In this document: in pieces, positions 58,377 through 64,000 of the stretch
Numbering within the stretch: the stretch's first letter is position 1
How the letters are laid out: the number at the start of each line of letters is the position of its first letter
Source: Aeromicrobium duanguangcaii
GTDB taxonomy: Bacteria; Actinomycetota; Actinomycetes; Propionibacteriales; Nocardioidaceae
NCBI RefSeq assembly: GCF_024508295.1
Contig: NZ_CP101990.1
Coordinates: 1,550,001 to 1,614,000, forward strand
DNA: 64,000 nucleotides
Direction: 5' to 3'
Program-made: the position numbers and the translations under genes
The notes under the pieces: model-generated
The model's database searches: none
Told to the model about the DNA's origin: nothing
Seen by the model: only the letters and a program-made list of their open reading frames with translations

Positions 58377-59529
58377 CGACGTCGCCGATCACGGTGATCG
58401 CCGGCGACACGGCGTCGGACGCCTGATCGGCGATCGTGCCGAGGGTGGCGATCGTGGTGCGCTGGTCGGGCGAAAACCCTCGCTCGATCACGGCCGCCGG
58501 CGTCGCAGGGTCGTGTCCGGCGGCGATGAGCTCCTCCGCGGTGCTGCGCAGGCGCTTGACGCCCATGAGCATCACCAGCGTGTGGTCGCCGCGCCGCGGC
58601 AGCTCGCCGAGCGACTCGTGCCCCGTGATGACCGAGAAGCCTCGCGCGACGCCTCGGTGGGTGACGGGGATGCCGGCGGACGCGGCGACGGCGATGGCCG
58701 ACGTGACGCCCGGGACCACCTCGACCTCGATGCCGGCCTCGCGACAGGCGAGCAGCTCCTCGCCGCCGCGGCCGAAGACGTACGGGTCGCCGCCCTTGAG
58801 GCGGACGACGACCTTGCCCTCGCGGGCACGGTCGACCAGCAGGGCGTTGATCTGCTCCTGGGGGATCGGATGGTGGTCCGGCTGCTTGCCGACGTCGATC
58901 ACCTCGACGTCGGCCGCGAGCTCGGCCAGGACCGACTGCGGCGCCAGGCGGTCGAAGACCACCACGTCGGCCTCGGCCAGCAGCCGACGTCCGCGAGCGG
59001 TCAACAGGCCGGGATCGCCCGGGCCACCTCCGACGAGCGCGACCAGCCCTCGCGGATGGGTGCGGTGCCGCAACGGGAGATCACCGGTCTGCAGGGCGGT
59101 GGCCAGCGCGTCTCGCAGTGCGGAGGCGCGACCGGCGTCGCCACCGCCGCTGACGGCGATCGTCACGTCGTCCACGCGCGCGACGGCCGGCATCCACGCC
59201 GTGGCCCGTTCGGGGTCTCCGCCCTTGAGGCAGAAGATCTGACGCGACTCGGCGTCGTCGGCGACGGCGTCGTCGACCGACGGAATCCCCGTCGCGGTCT
59301 GCACCAGCCAGGCCCCGTCGAGGTCACCGGAGCGATAGGCGCGGGCGTGCCACGTGATCGTGCCCCGGCCGATGGACGACGCGAGGGAGTCCGAGACGGC
59401 GGGGGAGACCACGTGGACGTCGGCGCCGGACTCGGCCAGCGCGAACGCGCGGCGGGTGGCCACATGACCGCCACCGACCACGACGACGCGGCGACCTTCG
59501 AGGCGCAGCCCGAGAGGAAAGATGCTCAC
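58324..59529 (-). CDS. cysG: Siroheme synthase CysG (precorrin-2 dehydrogenase/ferrochelatase and uroporphyrinogen methyltransferase)
   Basis: Multifunctional siroheme enzyme of 401 residues. The N-terminal part (about 1-150) has the NAD-binding GGGHVATRRA motif of precorrin-2 dehydrogenase; the C-terminal part (about 160-400) is uroporphyrinogen-III methyltransferase with VGGGPGDPGLLTARGRRLL, VVVFDRLA, VVRLKGGDPYVFGRGGEE and PGVTSA. Siroheme is the cofactor of sulfite and nitrite reductases, fitting the adjacent cysH. GTG 59529 overlaps the cysH stop (GTGA), giving the start. Confidence 0.93.
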   Translation of the reverse strand: MSIFPLGLRLEGRRVVVVGGGHVATRRAFALAESGADVHVVSPAVSDSLASSIGRGTITWHARAYRSGDLDGAWLVQTATGIPSVDDAVADDAESRQIFCLKGGDPERATAWMPAVARVDDVTIAVSGGGDAGRASALRDALATALQTGDLPLRHRTHPRGLVALVGGGPGDPGLLTARGRRLLAEADVVVFDRLAPQSVLAELAADVEVIDVGKQPDHHPIPQEQINALLVDRAREGKVVVRLKGGDPYVFGRGGEELLACREAGIEVEVVPGVTSAIAVAASAGIPVTHRGVARGFSVITGHESLGELPRRGDHTLVMLMGVKRLRSTAEELIAAGHDPATPAAVIERGFSPDQRTTIATLGTIADQASDAVSPAITVIGDVVSLAAATTGSAVAHQTS

Positions 59530-60317
59530 GTGTGCAGGCCGCACTCCGACTTGTCCAGACCGGCCCACCGGCCGGCCCGGGGGTCCTCGCCCGGTGCGAC
59601 GCGGCGCGTGCACGGGGCGCACCCGATCGAGGGGTACCCGTCGTTCAGCAGCGGGTTGAGGATCACGTCGTGCTCCGCCGCGTAGGCGAGCACCTGGTCG
59701 AGCGTCCAGTCGGCGAGCGGGTTGATCTTGACCAGGCCGTTCTTCTCGTCCCACGTCACGAACGGGGTGTCGGCGCGCAGCGGGCTGTCGTCACGGCGCA
59801 CGCCGGTGATCCAGGCCTCGTAGCCGCCGAGCGTCTCGGTCAGCGGCTCGACCTTGCGCAGCTGGCAGCACAACGCGGGGTCGCGCTCGTAGAGTCGCTC
59901 GCCGTACCGGGCGTCCTGCTCGGCGACACTCTGGCGGGACTGCACGTCGACGATCGTGAGCTGCATCGACGACTCGACGGCGTCTCGCGTGCCCAGAGTC
60001 TCGGCGAAGTGATATCCGGTTTCGAGAAAAAGTGTGTCCACCCACGGGATGTGTCGAGCCACCACATGAGGCAGCACGGCGTCGGCCATCGAGCACGCGA
60101 CGGCCGTCAGATCGCCGAACTCCTCCGCCACCCAGGCCAGCAGGGCATCTGTGTCGCCGTCGGCGAATTTTCCCTCTGATTCCAGGGCGATCGCCCGCAG
60201 CTCGGGCGTGGTCCGCCGGTCCCTGACCCGCCCACCTCGTTGGGCCAGGTGGGCGGCGCGTTCCCGCTCGTGGGCGAGCTGACGCTCACGCCGTTCGGCC
60301 AGGCTGAGGGTGCTCAC
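59526..60317 (-). CDS. cysH: Adenylyl-sulfate (APS) reductase, assimilatory
   Basis: Reduces activated sulfate to sulfite using thioredoxin. The 263-residue protein has the catalytic ECGLH tail and the PP-loop-like VDTLFLETGYHFAET. Four cysteines, in ALCCQLRK and GCAPCTR, bind a [4Fe-4S] cluster and mark an APS-type rather than PAPS-type enzyme. GTG 60317 is selected because TAGTGT sits 7 bases upstream; the longer frame (to 60374) adds a segment atypical for the family. cysG overlaps downstream. Its product, sulfite, is also the expected substrate of SQD1. Confidence 0.94.
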   Translation of the reverse strand: MSTLSLAERRERQLAHERERAAHLAQRGGRVRDRRTTPELRAIALESEGKFADGDTDALLAWVAEEFGDLTAVACSMADAVLPHVVARHIPWVDTLFLETGYHFAETLGTRDAVESSMQLTIVDVQSRQSVAEQDARYGERLYERDPALCCQLRKVEPLTETLGGYEAWITGVRRDDSPLRADTPFVTWDEKNGLVKINPLADWTLDQVLAYAAEHDVILNPLLNDGYPSIGCAPCTRRVAPGEDPRAGRWAGLDKSECGLHT

Positions 60318-60324
60318 CCTGCCG

Positions 60325-60330
60325 ACACTA
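60325..60330 (-). promoter_or_regulatory. Candidate -10 box of cysH-cysG (leaderless type)
   Basis: TAGTGT on the minus strand ends 7 bases before GTG 60317. Confidence 0.45.
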
Positions 60331-60423
60331 ATGCGCTCGGGAGCACCGAGCCGATGCGTCCAAAATGCGAACACCCGGAAGTTACGACAGGGTAGGTGCG
60401 AACCTATCGAAGGGAGTCACCCC

Positions 60424-60570
60424 ATGTGGGACACCATTTTGTGGATTGCGGCAGTGATTATCGCGATCTTCGGCATCATCCGGCTTGTTCAGCGCGACTT
60501 CGTGATGGGCGCCGTGCTCATCGTCATCGCCCTGCTCGTCGGCCCGGGCGGCGTCAGCCTCTTCACCTGA
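60424..60570 (+). CDS. GPGG-motif small membrane protein
   Basis: A 48-residue peptide with two hydrophobic segments (about 3-20 and 26-40) and the motif VGPGG near the C terminus (MWDTILWIAAVIIAIFG at the start). It matches a small actinobacterial membrane protein family recognised by this motif; no role is known. AAGGGAG lies about 5-6 bases before the ATG. A hairpin follows. Confidence 0.75.
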   Translation: MWDTILWIAAVIIAIFGIIRLVQRDFVMGAVLIVIALLVGPGGVSLFT

Positions 60571-60585
60571 TCGACTGACGTCACC

Positions 60586-60609
60586 GGTGGCGGACAAGGT
60601 CCGCCCACC
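60586..60609 (+). terminator. Imperfect hairpin after the GPGG gene
   Basis: GGTGGCGGAC pairs with GTCCGCCCACC with one bulged base and an AAG loop. Confidence 0.5.
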
Positions 60610-60734
60610 ACGACATACATCCCGCCGGTTCTCGGCATCGCATCGTCCTCGGACGGTCGCGGTGCTGGGAGCGGCGGGATGGTCGTTTCCGGGGCACCTC
60701 CGAGCGCGCGATGCCGCCCCGGGCCGCTGACGTC

Positions 60735-60740
60735 TAGGGT
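60735..60740 (+). promoter_or_regulatory. Candidate -10 box of the YciO/Sua5 gene (leaderless type)
   Basis: TAGGGT ends 7 bases before ATG 60748. Confidence 0.4.
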
Positions 60741-60747
60741 GGCGAGC

Positions 60748-61371
60748 ATGGTCCGCTACATCGACATCCACCCCGTCGACCCCCAGCAGCGCACTGTCGA
60801 TCAGGCGGTCGAGGTGCTGCGCGGCGGTGGGTTGATCGCCTACCCGACGGATTCGGGTTACGCGCTCGGCGCGCAGATCGGGAACGCCGACGCCCTCCAG
60901 CGCATTCGCAGCATTCGCGAGCTCGACGACAAGCACCACTTCACGCTGGTCTGCTGCGACTTCGCCCAGCTGGGGCACTTCGTCAACGTGGCCAACACCG
61001 TGTTCCGTGCGGTCAAAGCCGCGACGCCGGGTCCGTACACCTTCATCCTGCCCGGCACCCGCGAGGTGCCGCGGCGCCTGCTGCAGGCGAAGAAGAAGAC
61101 GGTCGGGGTGCGCATCCCCGACCACAAGGTCGCGCTGGCCCTCGTCGAGGCCCTGGGTGAGCCGTTGCTGTCCTCGACCCTGATCCTGCCCGGCGAGACG
61201 ACACCCATGACCGAGGCGTGGCAGATCGGTGAGGCCATCGGCGACCAGATCGACGCGATCGTCGACTCCGGCGACGAGGTCATCGGCGAGCCGACGACCG
61301 TCGTGGACCTCTCCAGTGGCTACGCCGAGGTCATCCGCGTCGGCGCAGGCGATCCCACGCCCTTCGAATGA
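60748..61371 (+). CDS. YciO/Sua5/TsaC-family protein
   Basis: Protein of 207 residues with the YrdC fold that forms threonylcarbamoyl-AMP for tRNA t6A synthesis in Sua5/TsaC members, while YciO relatives have weaker or other activity. It has GGLIAYPTDSGYALG, KKHHFTLVC-like DKHHFTLVCCDF, PGPYTFILPGT and KKTVGVRIPDH. The N-terminal strand pattern YIDIHPVDPQQR and size fit YciO. ATG 60748 is preferred with AGGGTGG overlap; a -10-like box is 7 bases upstream. Its 3' end overlaps the convergent DUF1992 gene by 41 bases. Confidence 0.88.
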   Translation: MVRYIDIHPVDPQQRTVDQAVEVLRGGGLIAYPTDSGYALGAQIGNADALQRIRSIRELDDKHHFTLVCCDFAQLGHFVNVANTVFRAVKAATPGPYTFILPGTREVPRRLLQAKKKTVGVRIPDHKVALALVEALGEPLLSSTLILPGETTPMTEAWQIGEAIGDQIDAIVDSGDEVIGEPTTVVDLSSGYAEVIRVGAGDPTPFE

Positions 61372-61936
61372 GCCCGGGCGGGGGAGGCTCGGGCAGCGGC
61401 GCCGACGCCTGAGCCCTGCGGCCCCGACGTGCCCGCCAGGCGGCGACCTCGACCTCGATGTCGCGCAGTTGCGTCACGACCGGGGGACCGCCCTGCAGTT
61501 GGCGACGGGCCGCGACGATGCGCCGGTTGAACTCCTCGACCGCCTCGCGCACGGCACGTTCGGACCGCAGCCGGTCCAGCTGCTCGTCCAGGATCGCGTC
61601 GTCCTTGCGCAGTTGCAGTGCCTCCGGCAGCACGCCGGTGATCTGCTCGCGCTCGATGAACCTCTTGAGCCACCAGTCGGGCTCTGCCGCGGTGTCGATG
61701 TGGGGAAGCGGCTTGCCGGCGTAGGGCAGGTCGTCGAACTCGCCCCGCGCCATCGCCGCCCGGATCTGCTGGTCGACCCACAGTGTCTGGTCCTCGGGAC
61801 GACGCTGCGGCGGGACGGGTGCGTCCTCGTCCGGCGACTCGTCGGCGCGATCCGCGTCCGGATCCATCCGGTACCGGGCGGCGCGGTTGCGAGCGTCCTC
61901 GTCCATCGGCTCAGCGGATCCTGTGATGCGGTCCAC
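61331..61936 (-). CDS. DUF1992 (DnaJ-homologue subfamily C member 28-like) protein
   Basis: Protein of 201 residues. The conserved DUF1992 core lies at about 45-150: WVDQQIRAAMARGEFDDLPYAGKPLP with DWWLKRFIEREQITGVLPEALQLRKD. The N terminus is acidic and the C terminus Pro/Arg-rich. Related to human DNAJC28 by the DUF1992 domain, without a J domain. Function unknown. GTG 61936 is supported by TAAACT 6 bases upstream. It overlaps the convergent YciO gene by 41 bases. Confidence 0.85.
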   Translation of the reverse strand: MDRITGSAEPMDEDARNRAARYRMDPDADRADESPDEDAPVPPQRRPEDQTLWVDQQIRAAMARGEFDDLPYAGKPLPHIDTAAEPDWWLKRFIEREQITGVLPEALQLRKDDAILDEQLDRLRSERAVREAVEEFNRRIVAARRQLQGGPPVVTQLRDIEVEVAAWRARRGRRAQASAPLPEPPPPGLIRRAWDRLRRRG

Positions 61937-61942
61937 GGCGTC

Positions 61943-61948
61943 AGTTTA
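61943..61948 (-). promoter_or_regulatory. Candidate -10 box of the DUF1992 gene (leaderless type)
   Basis: TAAACT on the minus strand ends 6 bases before GTG 61936; it overlaps the end of the DUF1905 gene. Confidence 0.5.
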
Positions 61949-62251
61949 CGGCTGGAGCGACAGGCGCACCCGGATCCGATCGCCCGCCCCGCACGACTCC
62001 GCGACCCGGACGGCCCGCTTCACCGGCATCACGAAGGACCGCTGCTCCGTGCTGGGGAAGAGGGAGGTCCGCCACGTGGTGCCGCCCACCGTGGCCTCGA
62101 CCTTGACCGAGCCGAACCCGCCGCGAGGGCCGGCCAGGTCCTCGATCTCGTCGCTCACGTCCGGGGGCACCGTGATGAAGTGCCAGGCGCCGTTCTCGCG
62201 CCAGAGCCACAGGTCCGCGGCGAACTCGAACACCCGGCTGTCGTCGCGCAC
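61946..62251 (-). CDS. DUF1905 protein
   Basis: Small protein of 101 residues with the DUF1905 pattern: FAADLWLWRENGAWHFITVP, SVKVEATVGGTTWRTSLFPS and RVRLSLQP. The fold is a beta barrel of unknown role. It begins 2 bases after rskA and is likely in the same operon. Confidence 0.85.
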   Translation of the reverse strand: MRDDSRVFEFAADLWLWRENGAWHFITVPPDVSDEIEDLAGPRGGFGSVKVEATVGGTTWRTSLFPSTEQRSFVMPVKRAVRVAESCGAGDRIRVRLSLQP

Positions 62252-62253
62252 GC

Positions 62254-62958
62254 TCAGAACTCGAACAGCGCGATCGGGGCCTCGGTCGGCTTGTCGACGT
62301 CGGGGTTGGACTCGACGGTGACGCCGGCCGCCGAGGCGGTCGCCGCATCACCCGAGAGCAGCACCGTCTGGTCGGGACTCTGGGCCATCGCGCCGGCGTT
62401 GACCATCGCGTCGCCCTGCTGGAGCCACACGACGTACGAGTGGCCCTTGGGCGGCGGCGGCATGTCCCGGGTGACCAGGACCGCCCGGCCGATCGAGGGG
62501 GAGCGGACCACGGTCGCCTTCGCGCCGCCCTCGAACTCCAGGGTGATGCGCTGGGCGTCCCCGGCTCGCATGACGCGGTCGGCCACGCTGACGGTCTGTC
62601 CCGATCCCGCGTCGTCCTGCCAGGGCCGGGCCACGCCGACGCCGACTCCCACCACCACGACGGCCGCGGCCGCGGCCACGAGCAGGCGCAGGGGGGACCG
62701 GCGTGCCGGCGCCGTGCGAGGACGGACCAGCGGGGGCAGCTGGCGGACCTCGGACAGAGCGGAAAGCACCGAGCCACGCAGCTCCGACGGCGGCTCCTCC
62801 GCCGTGAGAGCAGAGAGCTCGGCCGCGGCCTCACGCAGGGAGGCGACCTCCTCGCTACAGATGTCGCACCCGGCGAGATGCCGTTCGAACTGCTGGCGCT
62901 CGATGTCGGTGACCGCGTCGAGCGCGTAGGCACCTGACAGGGCATGCACGTCGCTCAT
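62254..62958 (-). CDS. rskA: Anti-sigma factor RskA-type
   Basis: Transmembrane anti-sigma factor of 234 residues. The N-terminal cytosolic zinc-binding anti-sigma motif is ERHLAGCDICSEEV (His-x3-Cys-x2-Cys at about residues 27-34), the single transmembrane helix is about 91-112 and the outer RskA domain follows (ITLEFEGGAKATVVRSP, VVWLQQGDAMVNAGAM). RskA holds SigK until regulated proteolysis (family knowledge). It overlaps sigK by 4 bases. Confidence 0.93.
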   Translation of the reverse strand: MSDVHALSGAYALDAVTDIERQQFERHLAGCDICSEEVASLREAAAELSALTAEEPPSELRGSVLSALSEVRQLPPLVRPRTAPARRSPLRLLVAAAAAVVVVGVGVGVARPWQDDAGSGQTVSVADRVMRAGDAQRITLEFEGGAKATVVRSPSIGRAVLVTRDMPPPPKGHSYVVWLQQGDAMVNAGAMAQSPDQTVLLSGDAATASAAGVTVESNPDVDKPTEAPIALFEF

Positions 62959-63545
62959 CGTTCACCTCCGATCGTGTCGCGCAGTCTGATCAGGCCGTCG
63001 CGCACGCGGGACTTCGCTGTTCCCAGCGGCACTCCCAACATGGTGGCGACCTCCGTATGGGTGCATCCCCGGAAATAGGCCAGCTCGATGGCTTGGCGCT
63101 GCGTGTCCGTCAGGCTTCCCATCGCCTTGCGGACCCGCTGTGCGTCCAGCCGGGACTGGACCACTTCACTAGTCGAATCGTATTCCACGGCCTGATGACG
63201 GTGGCCGTATTCCACGTCACGCGTGCTGGTGGCCTCGACGCTGCGGACCCGGTCGACGGCACGGCGGTGCGCGATCGTCATCATCCAGGCGAGGGCCGAG
63301 CCCCGGTCCAGGTCGAAGCGAGCGGCCTGGCGCCAGATCTCGAGGAAGGCGTCCTGGGTGACCTCCTCGGACTGGGCCGGATCACGGATGATCCTCTTGA
63401 CCAGACCGAAGATGCGCGGTGAGACCTGGTCGTACAGGTCCGCGAACGCATACTCGTCGCCCAGTCCGCACCGCTTGAGCAGCGGCGCGAGCGCCTCGGG
63501 CGGCGAGGTGTCGCCGCCCGAGGTCGCTGCACGCAGTTGATTCAC
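62955..63545 (-). CDS. sigK: ECF RNA polymerase sigma factor SigK-type
   Basis: Group IV sigma factor of 196 residues with regions 2 (FADLYDQVSPRIFGLVKRII, QDAFLEIWRQAARFD, ALAWMMTIAHRRAVDRVR) and 4 (LTDTQRQAIELAYFRGCTHTEVATMLGVPLGTAKSRVRDGLIRLR). Adjacent rskA confirms the pair. In mycobacteria SigK drives mpt70 and mpt83; the gene upstream here is a homologue. Start is GTG 63545 behind GAGGGCG, which is somewhat distant. Confidence 0.95.
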   Translation of the reverse strand: MNQLRAATSGGDTSPPEALAPLLKRCGLGDEYAFADLYDQVSPRIFGLVKRIIRDPAQSEEVTQDAFLEIWRQAARFDLDRGSALAWMMTIAHRRAVDRVRSVEATSTRDVEYGHRHQAVEYDSTSEVVQSRLDAQRVRKAMGSLTDTQRQAIELAYFRGCTHTEVATMLGVPLGTAKSRVRDGLIRLRDTIGGER

Positions 63546-63573
63546 CAGTTCATCGCCCTCGTGGGATGGATGG

Positions 63574-64000
63574 TCAGGGCATCAGCACGGAGTCGACCAC
63601 GTACACCTTGGCGTTCGCCGTGTCGACGTTGCCGCAGATGACGCCGGCCTCTCCGACGGTGAACTCCTCGCCGGAGCCCTCCACCGTGATCGTGTCACCC
63701 GCGAGCGTCTTGTGCTCGCCGGCCACGTCCTCGGGGGACAGCTCGCCCTCCACGACGTGGTGCGTCAGCACCTTGGTCAACGCGGCCTTGTCGGCCAGCA
63801 GGGCGTTGAGGTCGGCGGCGGGGATCTTGGCGAACGCGTCGTTGGTCGGCGCGAAGACCGTCAGCGACTCGGCGCTGTTGAGGGTGTCACCGAGGTCGGC
63901 TGCCGTGACGGCCTTGACGAGCGTGGTGAGCAGCGGGTTGTTCGAGGCGGCGGTCGCGACCGGGTCGTCGGCCATGCCCTCGACGGAGCCTTCACCCTCG
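63574..64000 (-). CDS. Fasciclin-domain protein (MPT70/83-like), 5' end beyond window
   Basis: Exported FAS1-domain protein, 3' part only. Visible residues begin EGEGSVEGMADDPVATAAS and run through LTVFAPTNDAFAKIP, LTKVLTHHVVEGEL, VCGNVDTANA-like ICGNVDTANAKVYVVDSVLMP. This matches mycobacterial MPT70/MPT83 FAS1 domains. The frame is open to the window edge, so the start and signal peptide are outside. It is followed by sigK-rskA, its likely regulators. Confidence 0.92.
   Translation of the reverse strand, partial: EGEGSVEGMADDPVATAASNNPLLTTLVKAVTAADLGDTLNSAESLTVFAPTNDAFAKIPAADLNALLADKAALTKVLTHHVVEGELSPEDVAGEHKTLAGDTITVEGSGEEFTVGEAGVICGNVDTANAKVYVVDSVLMP

Noticed and set aside
60318..60374. 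Longer N terminus for cysH starting at 60374
   Set aside because: The added residues look like non-coding sequence and the 60317 GTG has a -10-like box 7 bases ahead.

Overview
High-GC (about 70%) actinobacterial chromosome, almost fully coding, with no intergenic gap above about 240 bases. Gene content and order (glnB-glnD-ffh; the pgsA-like/DUF881/sbp/gcvH/garA/merR/DUF151/merR/gcvP block; a DUF222-HNH gene; SigK-RskA next to an MPT70/83-like fasciclin) point to Actinomycetia. Nocardioidaceae (Aeromicrobium or Nocardioides type) is my best inference; I ran no database search. The window is mostly core metabolism with short accessory stretches and no phage, integrase, transposase or CRISPR array.

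Layout. 1-4.1 kb: end of a PII gene, glnD, ffh. 4.1-9.6 kb: gluconate kinase and permease, then a heterodimeric ABC exporter. 9.6-14.3 kb: der, a glutaminase-STAS fusion, a DUF222-HNH gene, lactate dehydrogenase, then tRNA-Pro(GGG). 14.5-24.4 kb: class A beta-lactamase lipoprotein, two amidotransferases, two CNNM/CBS membrane proteins, gadB-gadC, MOSC, F420-type flavoprotein, NUDIX. 24.5-27.0 kb: DUF1269-like protein, a short MalT/LuxR-like regulator, a K+ channel. 27.2-32.0 kb: a coupled three-gene operon (SQD1-like UDP-sulfoquinovose synthase, BcsB-like protein, membrane GT2 synthase). 32-39 kb: PASTA kinase, SulP carrier, aldo/keto reductase, GT39-like membrane protein, ABC pair. 39-47.7 kb: GTP-PEPCK, EamA exporter, a multidomain cell-wall hydrolase, CopC, CopD-CtaG fusion, SOD. 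47.8-56.3 kb: block with the order of M. tuberculosis Rv1822-Rv1832, ending in a glycine riboswitch and gcvP. 56-64 kb: hydrolase, small membrane proteins, siroheme/APS-reductase genes, YciO, DUF1992, DUF1905, RskA, SigK, fasciclin.

How the genes work together. PII/GlnD, GarA and the PASTA kinase belong to known nitrogen and 2-oxoglutarate control. Glutaminase, GadB and GadC could form a proton-consuming glutamine/glutamate/GABA route. CysH and CysG serve sulfite production and reduction; sulfite is also the sulfonate donor for SQD1-type enzymes. The SQD1-BcsB-GT2 operon is the strongest candidate for an undescribed system: a predicted machine making and exporting a sulfoquinovose-containing polysaccharide.

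Regulation. About sixteen genes on both strands have a TANNNT-like -10 box exactly 6-8 bases before the start codon, the arrangement of leaderless transcripts, and this helped fix several starts. Other cis elements seen are a glycine riboswitch, five hairpin terminators, and several palindromes near merR, DUF1269, copC and pckG.
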